Positions 36,974-46,810 of a DNA stretch of 64,000 nucleotides are shown piece after piece. How positions within the stretch are numbered: the stretch's first letter is position 1; every line of letters starts with the position of its first letter. A program made the translations under genes and the position numbers. Source of the DNA: Candidatus Altimarinota bacterium (GTDB taxonomy: Bacteria; Patescibacteriota; Gracilibacteria; JANQMV01); NCBI GenBank assembly GCA_028279865.1, contig JANQMV010000050.1:1-64000 (forward strand), read 5' to 3'. A model generated the notes under the pieces. That model worked only from the letters and a program-made list of their open reading frames with translations. It had not been told where the DNA came from and ran no database searches.

Positions 36974-37906
36974 TTATTTTTTCAGTATTTTCTTAAATCT
37001 ATTATAGAGATTTTCTGTATTGAATCCGTATTTTGCATACAAGTCTTCCGGTGTACCACTTTCTCCGAATTGATCTTGCATTCCAATTCTATACATTTTT
37101 GTTGGTTGTTTTTCTGATAAGACTTCTGCGACAGCACCAGCTAACCCTCCGGTGATTTGATGATCTTCGGCTGTGATTACAAGTCCGGTTTTTTTGGCGC
37201 TATTGATAATTAAATTGTCATCAATTGGTTTAATTGAAGCCATGTTGATTAATTCAACGTTTAAATTATCTTCTTCTTTTAACTTCCTCACAGCCTGTAA
37301 AGCATAGCCGACCAGAGAACCTGTTGCGATGACGGTGGCATCATTACCTTGCTGTAGTATGTCACCTTTTCCGACTTCGAATTTGTAATTTTCAGGATAA
37401 ATTACCGGAACTCCGTCTCGACCCAAACGTAAGTAGCAAGGACCTTTTATTTTAACGATTTCATGCATAACCGCTTTAGTTTCATTGGCATCCGCAGGGC
37501 AAAAAACCTGCATGTTTGGTAAAACGCGCATCAGTGCCAAATCTTCCAGAGCCTGATGAGTTGCTCCATCTTCACCGGTAAGAATTCCCGCATGCGAACC
37601 AACAATTTTAACATTAATTTTTGGGTAGGCTACTGAGTTGCGAATTTGTTCCCAAGGCCTGCCTGATGAAAAGACAGCAAAACTGCAGGCAAAGGGAATT
37701 TTGCCTGCAATTGCCATTCCTGCAGCTGTACCAATTAAGTTTTGTTCGGCAATACCAACATTAAATGCTCTTTCCGGATGTTTTTTCTTAAAAGCTCCTG
37801 TTTTGAGACTGCCTGCCAAATCAGCATCAATAGTGACAATTTCAGGATATTGATCTGATAATTCGACAAGAGCTTCTCCAAAAGCTGCACGTGTTGCAAT
37901 ATTCAT
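36974..37906 (-). CDS. Transketolase, C-terminal subunit
   Basis: The pyrimidine-binding and C-terminal half of a split transketolase. It has ATRAAFGEALVELSDQYPEI, the glutamate-containing FNVGIAEQNLIGTAAGMA, GEDGATHQALEDLALMRVLP and the late EDHQITGGLAGAVAEVL. At 310 residues it matches the split form. Its partner is encoded upstream on the same strand, with an SPFH gene between. Product: part of the pentose-phosphate carbon shuttle. Confidence 0.94.
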   Translation of the reverse strand: MNIATRAAFGEALVELSDQYPEIVTIDADLAGSLKTGAFKKKHPERAFNVGIAEQNLIGTAAGMAIAGKIPFACSFAVFSSGRPWEQIRNSVAYPKINVKIVGSHAGILTGEDGATHQALEDLALMRVLPNMQVFCPADANETKAVMHEIVKIKGPCYLRLGRDGVPVIYPENYKFEVGKGDILQQGNDATVIATGSLVGYALQAVRKLKEEDNLNVELINMASIKPIDDNLIINSAKKTGLVITAEDHQITGGLAGAVAEVLSEKQPTKMYRIGMQDQFGESGTPEDLYAKYGFNTENLYNRFKKILKK

Positions 37907-37972
37907 TTTTTTGGGAATTTAAGTTATGACGTTTAAATTAGTAAATTGTACAGTTGGTTTGTTAGCAAATTT

Positions 37973-39100
37973 TTAGTTTCCTTGTAGTCCTTTTAAGTCA
38001 ATTAAGGGGACAATATTATCCGGCATAATTCCCCAGTCAATATTTGGTGACATTTTTTGTACGAATTCAAATTGAATAACTTGAGGATTTTGCCTGAGAG
38101 TTTCCCCTTTGAGGCGAATTGATTCAGCTTCGGCCTGAGCTTCGATAATCTTCTTTTCTTTTAATTTTTCAGCTTCTTGTTTTTGGTATTCAGCTTTTTG
38201 AATGCGTTGCTCGGCAATCTGTTTTTCTTCGATTGCATTAATATAAGATGCTGAAAATTGGATATTTCTAAGTAATAAACTTTCCAGTAAAAGTTTTTTA
38301 GCTGCGTATTTTTCTTTGAGCGCATTTTCCATTTGTTGAGCTGCTTTTTGTCTTGGCTCTATGTCAAATAAGCTTTTTGATTCATACCCAGTAACAACTT
38401 CACGAATAACACTGCGTACTTCCGGGCGAATGATTTTATCTTTGTAATCCAGCCCGATTTTTTGATAAATGTAAGAAGCGTCTTCTTGTGAAATCCTATA
38501 CTGTACAGTGACGTCAACATTGACTTTTTGTCCATCACTTGTCAGTGCTTCTATGGCATCGTCTCCATAAATTTCTCCTTCACTTGTTGCGATACTCATT
38601 GTGTAGGTTTGCAAGCGCGTATCCATAATAGTGGCTGTTTGCCAGAATGGAATTTTGAGATGTAGCCCTTCTGGTAATTCTTTCTCTAACACTCCTCTGC
38701 CACGATCATAGATGACCGCAACATGACCTGCGGGGGCGCTAACAAGTCCGTCAATAATAATCACAACTACACAAAGAACTAAAATTGCTCCAATAATTGA
38801 GCCTGCCTTGATTTTGGGCATAATGTTAAAATTAGAAAGTAAATTATTTTTAAAAAGTTTGTCGTAATCAATCGCTTTTGCCTTTGTTTTAGATTTTGTT
38901 TTAGCTTTAACGCTAGTTTGTGATGGATCATTTTTAAATTTATCAAGAGTTTTCTTGATAAAACCTTCTGTTTCGCTCGCAAAATAGATAGCAGCGAAAA
39001 TAATAATAGGTAAAAAAATGGAAATTAAAGTAATAAAAAAATTCGGAAAGAGAATGATTAAAATTACAGCTGCCAGTAGAATTTTTTGATTTCTGGTCAT
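37973..39100 (-). CDS. SPFH/band 7 (prohibitin-like) membrane protein
   Basis: Two N-terminal hydrophobic helices (about residues 8-38 and 97-120), then an SPFH domain beginning APAGHVAVIYDRGRGVLEKE and containing DVTVQYRISQEDASYIYQKI, then a Glu/Lys-rich coiled coil (AEQRIQKAEYQKQEAEKLKE) and a short tail. Such proteins form ring or scaffold assemblies in membranes. It lies between the two transketolase halves on the same strand, with 66 bases to one and 31 to the other, so all three genes are likely one transcript. Confidence 0.9.
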   Translation of the reverse strand: MTRNQKILLAAVILIILFPNFFITLISIFLPIIIFAAIYFASETEGFIKKTLDKFKNDPSQTSVKAKTKSKTKAKAIDYDKLFKNNLLSNFNIMPKIKAGSIIGAILVLCVVVIIIDGLVSAPAGHVAVIYDRGRGVLEKELPEGLHLKIPFWQTATIMDTRLQTYTMSIATSEGEIYGDDAIEALTSDGQKVNVDVTVQYRISQEDASYIYQKIGLDYKDKIIRPEVRSVIREVVTGYESKSLFDIEPRQKAAQQMENALKEKYAAKKLLLESLLLRNIQFSASYINAIEEKQIAEQRIQKAEYQKQEAEKLKEKKIIEAQAEAESIRLKGETLRQNPQVIQFEFVQKMSPNIDWGIMPDNIVPLIDLKGLQGN

Positions 39101-39131
39101 TAATTAGAATTTTTTATTTAAAATAACAAAT

Positions 39132-39947
39132 TTATATTTGCATCTCAAGTTCTGCCATGGCTTGTTCGAATTCAGATTCGTTTGGAGCTTTGCCGTGCCA
39201 ACCTGCATTGTTTTCCATAAAGCTGATGCCTTTCCCTTTTACAGTATGTGCGATAATAGCAACAGGTTTATTTTTGACTTCAAGAGCCTTTTTTAGTGTT
39301 TGACTAATTTCGGAATGATTGTGTCCATCGCATTCTAAAACTTCCCAGCCGAATGCTTTAAATTTTTGATTAACAGGATTTGTTTGCATTACATCGCAAG
39401 TTTTGCCGTCAATTTGTAATCCATTAATATCAATGATAGCAACCAAGTTTCCCAGCTTATGATGAGCCGCTGACATGGCTGCTTCCCAAACTTGACCTTC
39501 TTGTGTTTCTCCATCGCCGAGCAAGGTGAAGACTTTGTTAGCTTTGTTGTCAATTTTTAAACCCATTGCAATGCCGGTTGCAACGGAGATGCCTTGTCCT
39601 AGCGAGCCTGTTGTTGCTTCAATGCCGGGAATTTTAATAACGGGATGTCCTTGTAAAAGTGCATCTGTTTGTCTTATATTGAAAAAATTGTCTTTTTCAA
39701 AAAAACCTTGTTCTCCCAAGACTGCATATAAAGCTGGGGCAGCGTGTCCTTTTGATAAAACGAAATAGTCTCGATCTTCCCAATCCGGATTTTGAGGATC
39801 ATTTTTGATAAATCCATCAAAGAACAATATAGTCAAAACATCAATTGCGGAAAGGGATCCTCCGGGGTGTCCGCTTTGAGCGGCGTAAATCATTTTGAGA
39901 ATATCTTTTCTAAGGCGTATGGCAATGTTTTTGAAATGTGCAGACAT
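39132..39947 (-). CDS. Transketolase, N-terminal (thiamine-diphosphate-binding) subunit
   Basis: Binds the pyrophosphate of ThDP: the motif LGDGETQEGQVWEAAMSAA with the following IIDINGLQIDG, and N-terminal AAQSGHPGGSLSAIDVL. FVLSKGHAAPALYAVLGEQ and TGSLGQGISVATGIAMG are also family signatures. At 271 residues it matches the split form. It is the first gene of the operon with the SPFH protein and the C-terminal half. Confidence 0.94.
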   Translation of the reverse strand: MSAHFKNIAIRLRKDILKMIYAAQSGHPGGSLSAIDVLTILFFDGFIKNDPQNPDWEDRDYFVLSKGHAAPALYAVLGEQGFFEKDNFFNIRQTDALLQGHPVIKIPGIEATTGSLGQGISVATGIAMGLKIDNKANKVFTLLGDGETQEGQVWEAAMSAAHHKLGNLVAIIDINGLQIDGKTCDVMQTNPVNQKFKAFGWEVLECDGHNHSEISQTLKKALEVKNKPVAIIAHTVKGKGISFMENNAGWHGKAPNESEFEQAMAELEMQI

Positions 39948-40076
39948 AAATAAGAATGATGATAAAAAATGCTACACTATCTTAGAAGAAAGCAAATCAA
40001 AAAGCAAAGGCTTCTGATGTATATTTAGCTAGAATTTTTTAGCTTCAGATTTTACTGAGTAAATAAAATTTAAATT

Positions 40077-40104
40077 TTGCAAAAAGATAAGCTAAAGCTA
40101 TAAT
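40077..40104 (+). promoter_or_regulatory. Sigma-70-type promoter for ftsK
   Basis: TTGCAA, a 16-base spacer, then a consensus TATAAT, 54 bases before the ftsK start codon. Confidence 0.6.
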
Positions 40105-40158
40105 CAGTAAGGTTGTAAGCACAATTTATAGTGATTATTAAAATATGTAAATTCTGTC

Positions 40159-42363
40159 ATGATTAAAAGACGTAAAACAACAAAAAAGCGTAAAAAAGTT
40201 GTGAGAAGAAAAAGAAAAACAACACATATAGAGCTTGATGCTGCCGTAATTCGTGAAATTAGTGCGATTTTTTGGGGGCTAATCGGTATTTTGTTTGCTT
40301 TGTCCGCTTTTGGATTAGCCGGACCGATTGGTGTCTCTATTAATGGTTTTTTAAAGCAAATTTTTGGTATTGGTACTTATATAGTTCCTTTTGCTTTTTT
40401 TCTAATTGCGCTTACACTCTTTTTTTCAAAAAAAGTTCATTTTAACTTTTTTAAAAATTTAGGAATTATTCTTTTAGTTTCTGCTTTTTTGGGTCTTGTA
40501 CATATGAGATTACCAATGGATTTGCCTTTTGAAGAGCTTAAAAATCAAGTTGTTTCAGTAGGAGGTTGGGTTGGTTTTACTGCAAGCTTTATTCGTCTTT
40601 TTGTTGGAGATACAGCTAGTACTGTAATTTTAGTCGCTTTGCTTTTAATTGGTTTTTTGATCAGCTTTGAGTTCTCGCTTAAAGATCTTTTTTCACTCTT
40701 TGTACCGAAAGTAAAGTTTACTGTTCACAATGGAAAAACGGTTTCGAAAAAAGAAAAAAATGCTGTTAAAATTATTAAACCGGATTTTTCTAAAAAAGAA
40801 ATAGAGGCGGCAGAAGCAGAAATCAAACAAGCTGCAAAAGAAATTAGAGCTCCAAAAGAAGAGAAAAAGCTAAATATCGTTAAACCGGAAATTATTCCTA
40901 AAAAGAAAAAAGACGCAATTGAAATAAAAGAAACCCAATATACCGATTGGGAATTTCCACCTCTGGATTTATTAAAAGAATCAAATGCGGAAGAATTTAC
41001 GGATGATAAATTTTTGATGAAAAATGCGGAAAAAATTCGACAAAAACTAATGCAATTTGGAATTGATGTCACAATGAAAGATGTACATGTGGGACCTACG
41101 GTAACTCAGTATTCTCTTTTGCCAAATGATGGAGTCAAGCTAACGAAAATTACTGCCTTAAAAGATGACTTGGCATTAGCTCTGGCGGCAAAATCACTGC
41201 GAATTGAAGCTCCGATACCGGGTAAGTCAGTTGTGGGAATTGAGTTGCCGAATGAAAAAAGAACGATTGTGCATATGCGTGAGATTCTTGAGAGCGCGGA
41301 ATTTGCCAAAATTAAATCTTCTTTGCGCTTGACTTTGGGAAGAGATGTTTCCGGGAAACCCGTAGTGGTTGATTTGGATAAAATGCCTCATTTGTTAATT
41401 GCTGGTGCGACTGGTGCGGGTAAATCTGTAGGAATGAATTCTTTTCTAATTTCTTTGCTTTATCAAAATTCTCCACAAGATCTGAAATTTATCATGATTG
41501 ATCCGAAAAGAGTAGAGCTTAGTATTTATAACAGCATTCCACACTTACTTACACCTGTGATTACTGATGCGGAAAAGGCGCTTTCTGCTTTAAAGTGGGC
41601 TGTGGCAGAGATGATGAGACGTTACACTTTGTGTAGTGATCATAAATGTCGCAACATCAGCGAATATAATAAAATCGCAGAGAAGAAAATGCCAAAAATT
41701 GTGATTGTAATTGATGAGCTGGCAGACTTGATGATGCGACAGTTTAAGAAAGACACCGAGGCTGCAATTTGTCGTTTGGCACAAATGGCGAGAGCTGTAG
41801 GCATGCACTTGATTGTGGCAACACAAAGACCGTCTGTTGATGTTATTACTGGTTTGATTAAGGCAAATATTCCGACTCGTATTTCTTTTGCCGTTACTTC
41901 CTCAGTGGATTCACGTACGGTGATTGATTCTGTTGGTGCGGAGGATTTACTTGGTATGGGAGATATGCTTTTTTTAAATTCCAGTTTGGGTAAACCGGTG
42001 AGAATTCAAGGTATTTATGTTTCAACCGAAGAAGTGCAAAAAGTGACCAATAGGATTAAAGTTTCAGAAACAGATCCAGAATATACCGATATTACGCGCG
42101 AAGAGGAGGAAAACACTCAAAAGATAACCAGCTTCAGTTTAAATGATGATGAAGAGCAAGATGATTTGGTTGGTGATGCGGTTGAATTGATTAAGCAAAC
42201 AGGTAAGGCTTCTGCTTCACTTTTCCAAAGACATCTTAAGGTAGGGTATGCGAGAGCGGCTAGATTACTTGATATCTTAGAGGAAAAGGGAGTGGTTGGC
42301 CCTGCCAAAGGGGCTAAGCCGAGAGAGATTTTTATTGAATTAGGAGAAGATGAAGCTGAGTAA
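40159..42363 (+). CDS. ftsK: DNA translocase FtsK/SpoIIIE
   Basis: Septum-located ATPase that moves chromosome ends during division. It starts with a very basic tail (KRRKTTKKRKKVVRRKRK), has about four membrane helices (about residues 30-185), a charged linker, the alpha/beta motor with Walker A GATGAGKSVGMNSF and Walker B IVIVIDELADLMM, and the C-terminal gamma winged-helix DNA-reading domain (KTGKASASLFQ-like: QTGKASASLFQRHLKVGYAR). The length of 734 residues is typical. No TGA is used. Confidence 0.96.
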   Translation: MIKRRKTTKKRKKVVRRKRKTTHIELDAAVIREISAIFWGLIGILFALSAFGLAGPIGVSINGFLKQIFGIGTYIVPFAFFLIALTLFFSKKVHFNFFKNLGIILLVSAFLGLVHMRLPMDLPFEELKNQVVSVGGWVGFTASFIRLFVGDTASTVILVALLLIGFLISFEFSLKDLFSLFVPKVKFTVHNGKTVSKKEKNAVKIIKPDFSKKEIEAAEAEIKQAAKEIRAPKEEKKLNIVKPEIIPKKKKDAIEIKETQYTDWEFPPLDLLKESNAEEFTDDKFLMKNAEKIRQKLMQFGIDVTMKDVHVGPTVTQYSLLPNDGVKLTKITALKDDLALALAAKSLRIEAPIPGKSVVGIELPNEKRTIVHMREILESAEFAKIKSSLRLTLGRDVSGKPVVVDLDKMPHLLIAGATGAGKSVGMNSFLISLLYQNSPQDLKFIMIDPKRVELSIYNSIPHLLTPVITDAEKALSALKWAVAEMMRRYTLCSDHKCRNISEYNKIAEKKMPKIVIVIDELADLMMRQFKKDTEAAICRLAQMARAVGMHLIVATQRPSVDVITGLIKANIPTRISFAVTSSVDSRTVIDSVGAEDLLGMGDMLFLNSSLGKPVRIQGIYVSTEEVQKVTNRIKVSETDPEYTDITREEEENTQKITSFSLNDDEEQDDLVGDAVELIKQTGKASASLFQRHLKVGYARAARLLDILEEKGVVGPAKGAKPREIFIELGEDEAE

Positions 42364-42393
42364 ATTCTAAATTTTAAATTAGAAATTCTTTTT

Positions 42394-42507
42394 GTCATTC
42401 TGAGGAATTCTCAATTAAAAATATAGTAAGTGAATGACGAAGAATCTCTTGTGGTCGATGAGAGAGATCCTTCACTGCTCCCGCAAACGGGATTCGTTCA
42501 GGATGAC
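42394..42507. repeat. Dispersed palindromic repeat, copy 1
   Basis: About 114 bases with near-inverted ends (GTCATTCTGA ... TTCAGGATGAC). The last 45 bases are identical to a stretch at 51242-51286, including CTCCCGCAAACGGGATTCGT. It sits between ftsK and the DUF881 gene and could fold into a long stem. Confidence 0.8.
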
Positions 42508-42546
42508 AGAATTCTCCCTAAAATCTAATTTTCTAAAGTCTATGTT

Positions 42547-43182
42547 ATGGTAAACAATAAGCAAAAAATCATCGTTTTTGTGACAAGTTTAATTGTAGGA
42601 ATTATGATTTTTTCACAATATCGTACTTATCAAAAAATAAGTACAAATGAAATCCGGGAACCGGAGTCAAATTTATTTCGCGTGATTAATGTTTACTTAA
42701 AAACAAATGAAGAGTTACAAAATGAAGCGGAAAAATTGGAAAATGAGATTAAAGATTATGAAAATGAATATAGTCGTTTGCAGTCTTTTGAAAAGGCATT
42801 GGAGCAAAATGAGCTTTTAGCAGGTGAAACTAAAGCGCAAGGTCCGGGAATTAAATTAACTTTAACTCGTACGGTGAATACTTTGGGCTTAGTTGATTTG
42901 GTAAATGAGTTGTGGAATGTTGGTGCGGAAGTTGTGGCGGTAAATGGCTTAAGGATTACAGAGACTCAATCCGGTTTTGCGGATATTGGTGAAATGGTGA
43001 CTTTGAACGGTGTACCTCTAAATGCTCCGTTGGTAATTGAGGCAATTGGAGAGAGTACTGCAATTGTAAAAGCCTTGGAACAGTCCGGCGGAATTATTTC
43101 CCGTTTACAGAAGAAAGATTCTCAGTTGAGAGTGAATTTGGAAGAGATGGAGAATATTACGATTGAGAAGGTGGAGAATTAG
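42547..43182 (+). CDS. DUF881-family membrane-anchored protein
   Basis: One N-terminal membrane helix (IIVFVTSLIVGIMIFS), a coiled-coil stretch (about residues 45-85), and the conserved DUF881 core: GPGIKLTLTRT, LVDLVNELWNVGAEVVAVNG, and LVIEAIGESTAIVKALEQSG with GGIISRLQKK. In Gram-positive bacteria such proteins are encoded near division genes; here ftsK is the preceding gene. Role uncertain. Confidence 0.88.
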   Translation: MVNNKQKIIVFVTSLIVGIMIFSQYRTYQKISTNEIREPESNLFRVINVYLKTNEELQNEAEKLENEIKDYENEYSRLQSFEKALEQNELLAGETKAQGPGIKLTLTRTVNTLGLVDLVNELWNVGAEVVAVNGLRITETQSGFADIGEMVTLNGVPLNAPLVIEAIGESTAIVKALEQSGGIISRLQKKDSQLRVNLEEMENITIEKVEN

Positions 43183-43210
43183 GGATCAAATTATAATTTT
43201 TGTATTTTTT

Positions 43211-43331
43211 CTCTCCAGAAAGGGGAGACTAAGAGGGGTGTATAAAAAGTTTTCATCAACTTGGAAAAAAAGAACAACCATAAGGAATTAAGCTATTGAA
43301 AAACCCCACCTAACCTCCCCCTCAGGGGAGG
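43211..43331. repeat. GC-rich inverted-repeat element between DUF881 and malic enzyme genes
   Basis: The arms CTCTCCAGAAAGGGGAGACT and (on the other side) CCTCCCCCTCAGGGGAGG are roughly complementary, each also containing its own small hairpin, around about 60 bases of AT-rich sequence. The composition differs from the surrounding DNA. It looks like a small non-coding mobile repeat (MITE-like). Confidence 0.55.
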
Positions 43332-43357
43332 AATTAAAAGTCTAAACTCTAAATTCT

Positions 43358-44512
43358 ATGTCCAATTATTATCAAGGCTCACTTGATTTACATGAAAAAT
43401 ATAAAGGAAAAATTGAGGTCAATTCAAAAGTTTCTTTGAATAATAAAAATGATTTATCTTTAGCTTATACTCCGGGAGTAGCAGAACCCTGTCGTAAAAT
43501 TGCGGAAAATAAAACAGATGCCTATAAATACACAGCCAAAGGAAACTTGGTAGCGGTTGTTTCGGATGGTTCGGCAGTTTTAGGGCTTGGAAATATTGGA
43601 CCTGAGGCGGCGATGCCGGTGATGGAAGGTAAGTCGATTTTGTTTAAAGAATTTGGAAACGTGGATGCTTTTCCGCTTTGTGTAGACACACAAGATACGG
43701 AAGAAATTATTGATTTTGTGAAAAAAATCGCACCAACTTTTGGTGGTATTAATTTGGAAGATATTTCCGCTCCACGTTGTTTTGAAATTGAAAAAAGATT
43801 AAAAGAAGAACTGGATATTCCTGTTTTTCACGATGATCAGCATGGCACAGCAATTGTGGTTTTAGCCGGACTAATCAATGCTCTAAAATTAGTCAACAAA
43901 AAAATTGAAGATTTGAAAATTGTGATGAGTGGTGTGGGGGCGGCTGGCGTGGCAATTACAAAATTACTTATTCATTATGGCGCGCATCATTTTTATTTGT
44001 GTGATTCACGCGGTGTGATTTTTGAAGGACGCGTAGAAGGTATGAATCCGGTGAAAGAAGAACTTGCGAAAATTACAAATCCGGAAAAGATTGCAGGAAA
44101 ATTGGAGGATGTGATGCAAGGTGCGGATGTTTTTATCGGGGTAAGTCAGGCAAAACTTGTGACTCAGGAGATGATTGCAAATATGAATGATGATGCGATT
44201 GTGTTTGCCATGGCAAATCCCGAGCCGGAAATTATGCCGGAGTTAGCTAAGGCCGGTGGTGCTAGGATTGTGGCAACGGGGAGAAGTGATTTTCCAAATC
44301 AAGTAAATAATGTTTTAGCCTTTCCGGGACTTTTCCGTGGAGTTCTAGATTCTCGGGCAACACAAATTACTACGGAAATAAATGTAGCGGCAGCCGAGGC
44401 TTTAGCTGATTATGTAACGGATTTAAGTGAAGATAAAATTATTCCGGATCCTCTGGATAAAAAGGTTGCTTACAAAGTTGCAGAGGCAGTGAAAAAAGTT
44501 GCTAGTCGGTAG
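43358..44512 (+). CDS. NAD(P)-dependent malic enzyme
   Basis: Converts malate to pyruvate, CO2 and NAD(P)H. Signatures: LAYTPGVAEPCRKIAEN, VSDGSAVLGLGNIGPEAAMP with the metal- and malate-binding residues, the VFHDDQHGTAIVVLAGLINA segment, and the nucleotide-binding VMSGVGAAGVAITKLLIHYG. At 384 residues it is the short bacterial form without a phosphotransacetylase tail. It is one of few carbon-metabolism genes here besides the split transketolase. Confidence 0.95.
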   Translation: MSNYYQGSLDLHEKYKGKIEVNSKVSLNNKNDLSLAYTPGVAEPCRKIAENKTDAYKYTAKGNLVAVVSDGSAVLGLGNIGPEAAMPVMEGKSILFKEFGNVDAFPLCVDTQDTEEIIDFVKKIAPTFGGINLEDISAPRCFEIEKRLKEELDIPVFHDDQHGTAIVVLAGLINALKLVNKKIEDLKIVMSGVGAAGVAITKLLIHYGAHHFYLCDSRGVIFEGRVEGMNPVKEELAKITNPEKIAGKLEDVMQGADVFIGVSQAKLVTQEMIANMNDDAIVFAMANPEPEIMPELAKAGGARIVATGRSDFPNQVNNVLAFPGLFRGVLDSRATQITTEINVAAAEALADYVTDLSEDKIIPDPLDKKVAYKVAEAVKKVASR

Positions 44513-44911
44513 CAAGTAGTTGGTTGTTTTTATCCAAATGTAAAATATCCAACAAGTTGTTTCAATAGTCCTGTTAAGGCCATTGAAACTTGATTACACA
44601 CTTAGATTGGGAAAAGATGTAGACTAGGTTAAACAGCTCCGGCTAGACTATTGAACCTAGTCGAGTACTCAATAAAATTTAAAAAGCTTAGAGGAGGGTA
44701 ATCTACAGAGCGCTTTCAAAGGAATTAATTTTGAGAAACCAAAAAGAAGGAATTTTGCAAGATGCGATTTAAGAAAAAAAGAGATTCCTGGATATTTTAA
44801 CTTTTATATTTTTAACACTCAGGATAAAATTCTGAAGATGACAAAGGGGACATCACTTCATTAGTTAATTTTTAGGAATAATAATTAAATTTTAAATTTT
44901 TTTACTACAAA
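44513..44911. other. 399-base non-coding stretch with hairpins
   Basis: No convincing gene. Two hairpin-forming inverted repeats are visible: GTTTCAAT ... ATTGAAAC (44559-44589) and ACTAGGTT ... AACCTAGT (about 44620-44660). The stretch ends with a tract near 44820-44850 (CACTCAGGATAAAATTCTGA) that resembles fragments of the dispersed repeats. It may hold an untranslated leader of the next gene, or decayed repeats. Confidence 0.5.
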
Positions 44912-45862
44912 ATGGATATTGTATTATGGGTTGGAGCATTGGTTATTAGTTTGGGGATACTAGCGAAATCTTCGGATTATTTTGTGTTATATAGTGAAAA
45001 GATAGGTTTGGCTCTCGGGATTAGTAGTTATATAATCGGAGCTACAATTGTGGCATTGGGTACTTCTATGCCCGAGTTAATTACTGCAATTCTGGGGCAA
45101 AAAGAAGTTGGTGCTACTTTTGCAATTGATAATGTGTTGGGTTCCAATATTGCCAATACTGCTCTTGTGATTGGTATAGCTGCGATTGCGGCTAAAAAAC
45201 TACAAATTAAAAACAATGTTATTGATGTTGATATTCCTTTTTTACTAGCGGCTAGCGGGCTTTTTTATTTGTTTGTTGTGGATGGAGCGCTGGTTCTCCA
45301 AGAAGCAATTATGCTTTTTGTTTTCTTTGGAATTTACATTGCATATACGTTGAGTAAAGAAGGTCGGGCTGAGGTGAAAGAAATCGTTGCTTCTGAAATG
45401 GTGAAAAAATCAAAATTACAATGGTATTTTTTTGCAGCCCTAGTGGTGAGTGCGTTGGGGCTTTATCTTGGTGGACGCTTTACGGTTGCCTCGGTGTTGA
45501 AAATTTCAGAATTGCTTAATATTCAATCTTCGATTTTAACTATGATTGTCGTGGCGCTGGGAACAAGTCTGCCGGAAGTATTTGTTTCGGTGGGGGCGGC
45601 TTTTAAAGGCAAGGCAGGTTTAGCTGTGGGAAATGCTTTTGGTTCGAATATTTTTAACATTGCCTTGGTGGCGGGCATCCCTGCTCTTTATACTGATGTA
45701 AGATTATCAACATCTGCTGCTGAAGTTGGTATTCCATTTTTTTTAGTGGCAACTTTAGTGGCTTTATTTGCCACAACTGATGATCTTGTTTCCAGATGGG
45801 AGGGCTGGGCTTTGCTTGTAATTTACGGAGCTTTTGTGGGAAAATTGACAGGGCTGATTTAA
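44912..45862 (+). CDS. CaCA-family Na+/Ca2+ (or K+-dependent) exchanger
   Basis: An antiporter of about ten helices with two inverted alpha repeats: ATIVALGTSMPELITAILG with NVLGSNIANTALVIGI, and MIVVALGTSLPEVFVSVGAA with NAFGSNIFNIALVAGI. These GTSxPE and GSNI motifs coordinate the cations. At 316 residues it is the common bacterial YrbG-like form. It is followed 10 bases later by pyrD. Confidence 0.94.
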   Translation: MDIVLWVGALVISLGILAKSSDYFVLYSEKIGLALGISSYIIGATIVALGTSMPELITAILGQKEVGATFAIDNVLGSNIANTALVIGIAAIAAKKLQIKNNVIDVDIPFLLAASGLFYLFVVDGALVLQEAIMLFVFFGIYIAYTLSKEGRAEVKEIVASEMVKKSKLQWYFFAALVVSALGLYLGGRFTVASVLKISELLNIQSSILTMIVVALGTSLPEVFVSVGAAFKGKAGLAVGNAFGSNIFNIALVAGIPALYTDVRLSTSAAEVGIPFFLVATLVALFATTDDLVSRWEGWALLVIYGAFVGKLTGLI

Positions 45863-45872
45863 ATTAAAATAC

Positions 45873-46790
45873 ATGAATCTTTCAACAACATTTCTTGGTC
45901 AAAAATTTCCAAATCCTATCGTGCTTGCTTCGGGGATTCTTGGCGTTACTGCTGCCGGAATGACAAATGTAATTAAAAACGGATGCGGAGCAGTCACGGC
46001 AAAATCTCTTGCGGTAAAGCCGCGTCCTGGGCATCCTAACCCAACAGTCATTTCCAACGAACATTACATGATTAACGCAGTTGGCTTGTCAGGGGAAGGT
46101 CTTGAAAATGCTGAGGCGGAGTTTGCAAAATACAAAAAAAATTGTCCGAAAAATCCATTAATTGCAAGCGTGATAAGCATGAAAATGGAAGGATTTGAAG
46201 CTGTGACGAAGAGGGTGAATCAAACAAAAGCAGATTTGATTGAAGTCAATATTTCTTGTCCGAATGTGGAAGATGAGTTTGGGCGCTCTTTTGCTGCTCT
46301 TCCGGAGACTGCCTACGAAGCAACAAAAATTGTAAAGGCAAACTCGGAACTCCCTGTTATTATAAAGATTTCACCGAATGTCACCTCAATTGTGGAAATC
46401 GCAAAAGCTGTAGAGGAAGGCGGTGCAGATGCTGTGAATATGGGAAATACTCTAGGTCCGGGAATGGTGATTGATACGCATTTCAAAAAACCGGTTTTAG
46501 CTAACAAAATGGGAGGGGTTTCAGGTCCGGCGATTAAGCCAATTACAGTCAAAAATGTTTGGCAAATTTCTCAATCTACAAACTTACCAATTATTGCTAC
46601 AGGAGGTATTTTAACCGGAAATGATGCAGTTGAAATGTTTTTGGCGGGGGCAAGCTTGGTTGGGATTGGATCAGGGGTTTATTATAGAGGAATTGAAATT
46701 TTCCAAAAAGTGAATGATGAAATTCAGGAGTATATGGAGAAAGAAAATGTTGGAGAAATTAAAGATTTGATTGGGTTTGCTCACCAATAA
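45873..46790 (+). CDS. pyrD: Dihydroorotate dehydrogenase, class 1B catalytic subunit
   Basis: Oxidises dihydroorotate in pyrimidine synthesis using FMN. The catalytic-loop motif VNISCPNVEDEFG has the active cysteine of class 1 enzymes, and NAVGLSGEGLEN, VIIKISPNV and IATGGILTGNDAVEMFLAGA are FMN/substrate segments. At 305 residues it has normal length. The electron-transfer subunit PyrK follows directly, which indicates the heterotetrameric NAD-linked form. Confidence 0.95.
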   Translation: MNLSTTFLGQKFPNPIVLASGILGVTAAGMTNVIKNGCGAVTAKSLAVKPRPGHPNPTVISNEHYMINAVGLSGEGLENAEAEFAKYKKNCPKNPLIASVISMKMEGFEAVTKRVNQTKADLIEVNISCPNVEDEFGRSFAALPETAYEATKIVKANSELPVIIKISPNVTSIVEIAKAVEEGGADAVNMGNTLGPGMVIDTHFKKPVLANKMGGVSGPAIKPITVKNVWQISQSTNLPIIATGGILTGNDAVEMFLAGASLVGIGSGVYYRGIEIFQKVNDEIQEYMEKENVGEIKDLIGFAHQ

Positions 46791-46810
46791 TAGTTTTATT
46801 TAATTCAAAA

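Noticed and set aside
44559-44589. A CRISPR repeat (GTTTCAAT ... ATTGAAAC hairpin)
   Set aside because: The unit occurs once, with no regular spacing, spacers or cas genes.
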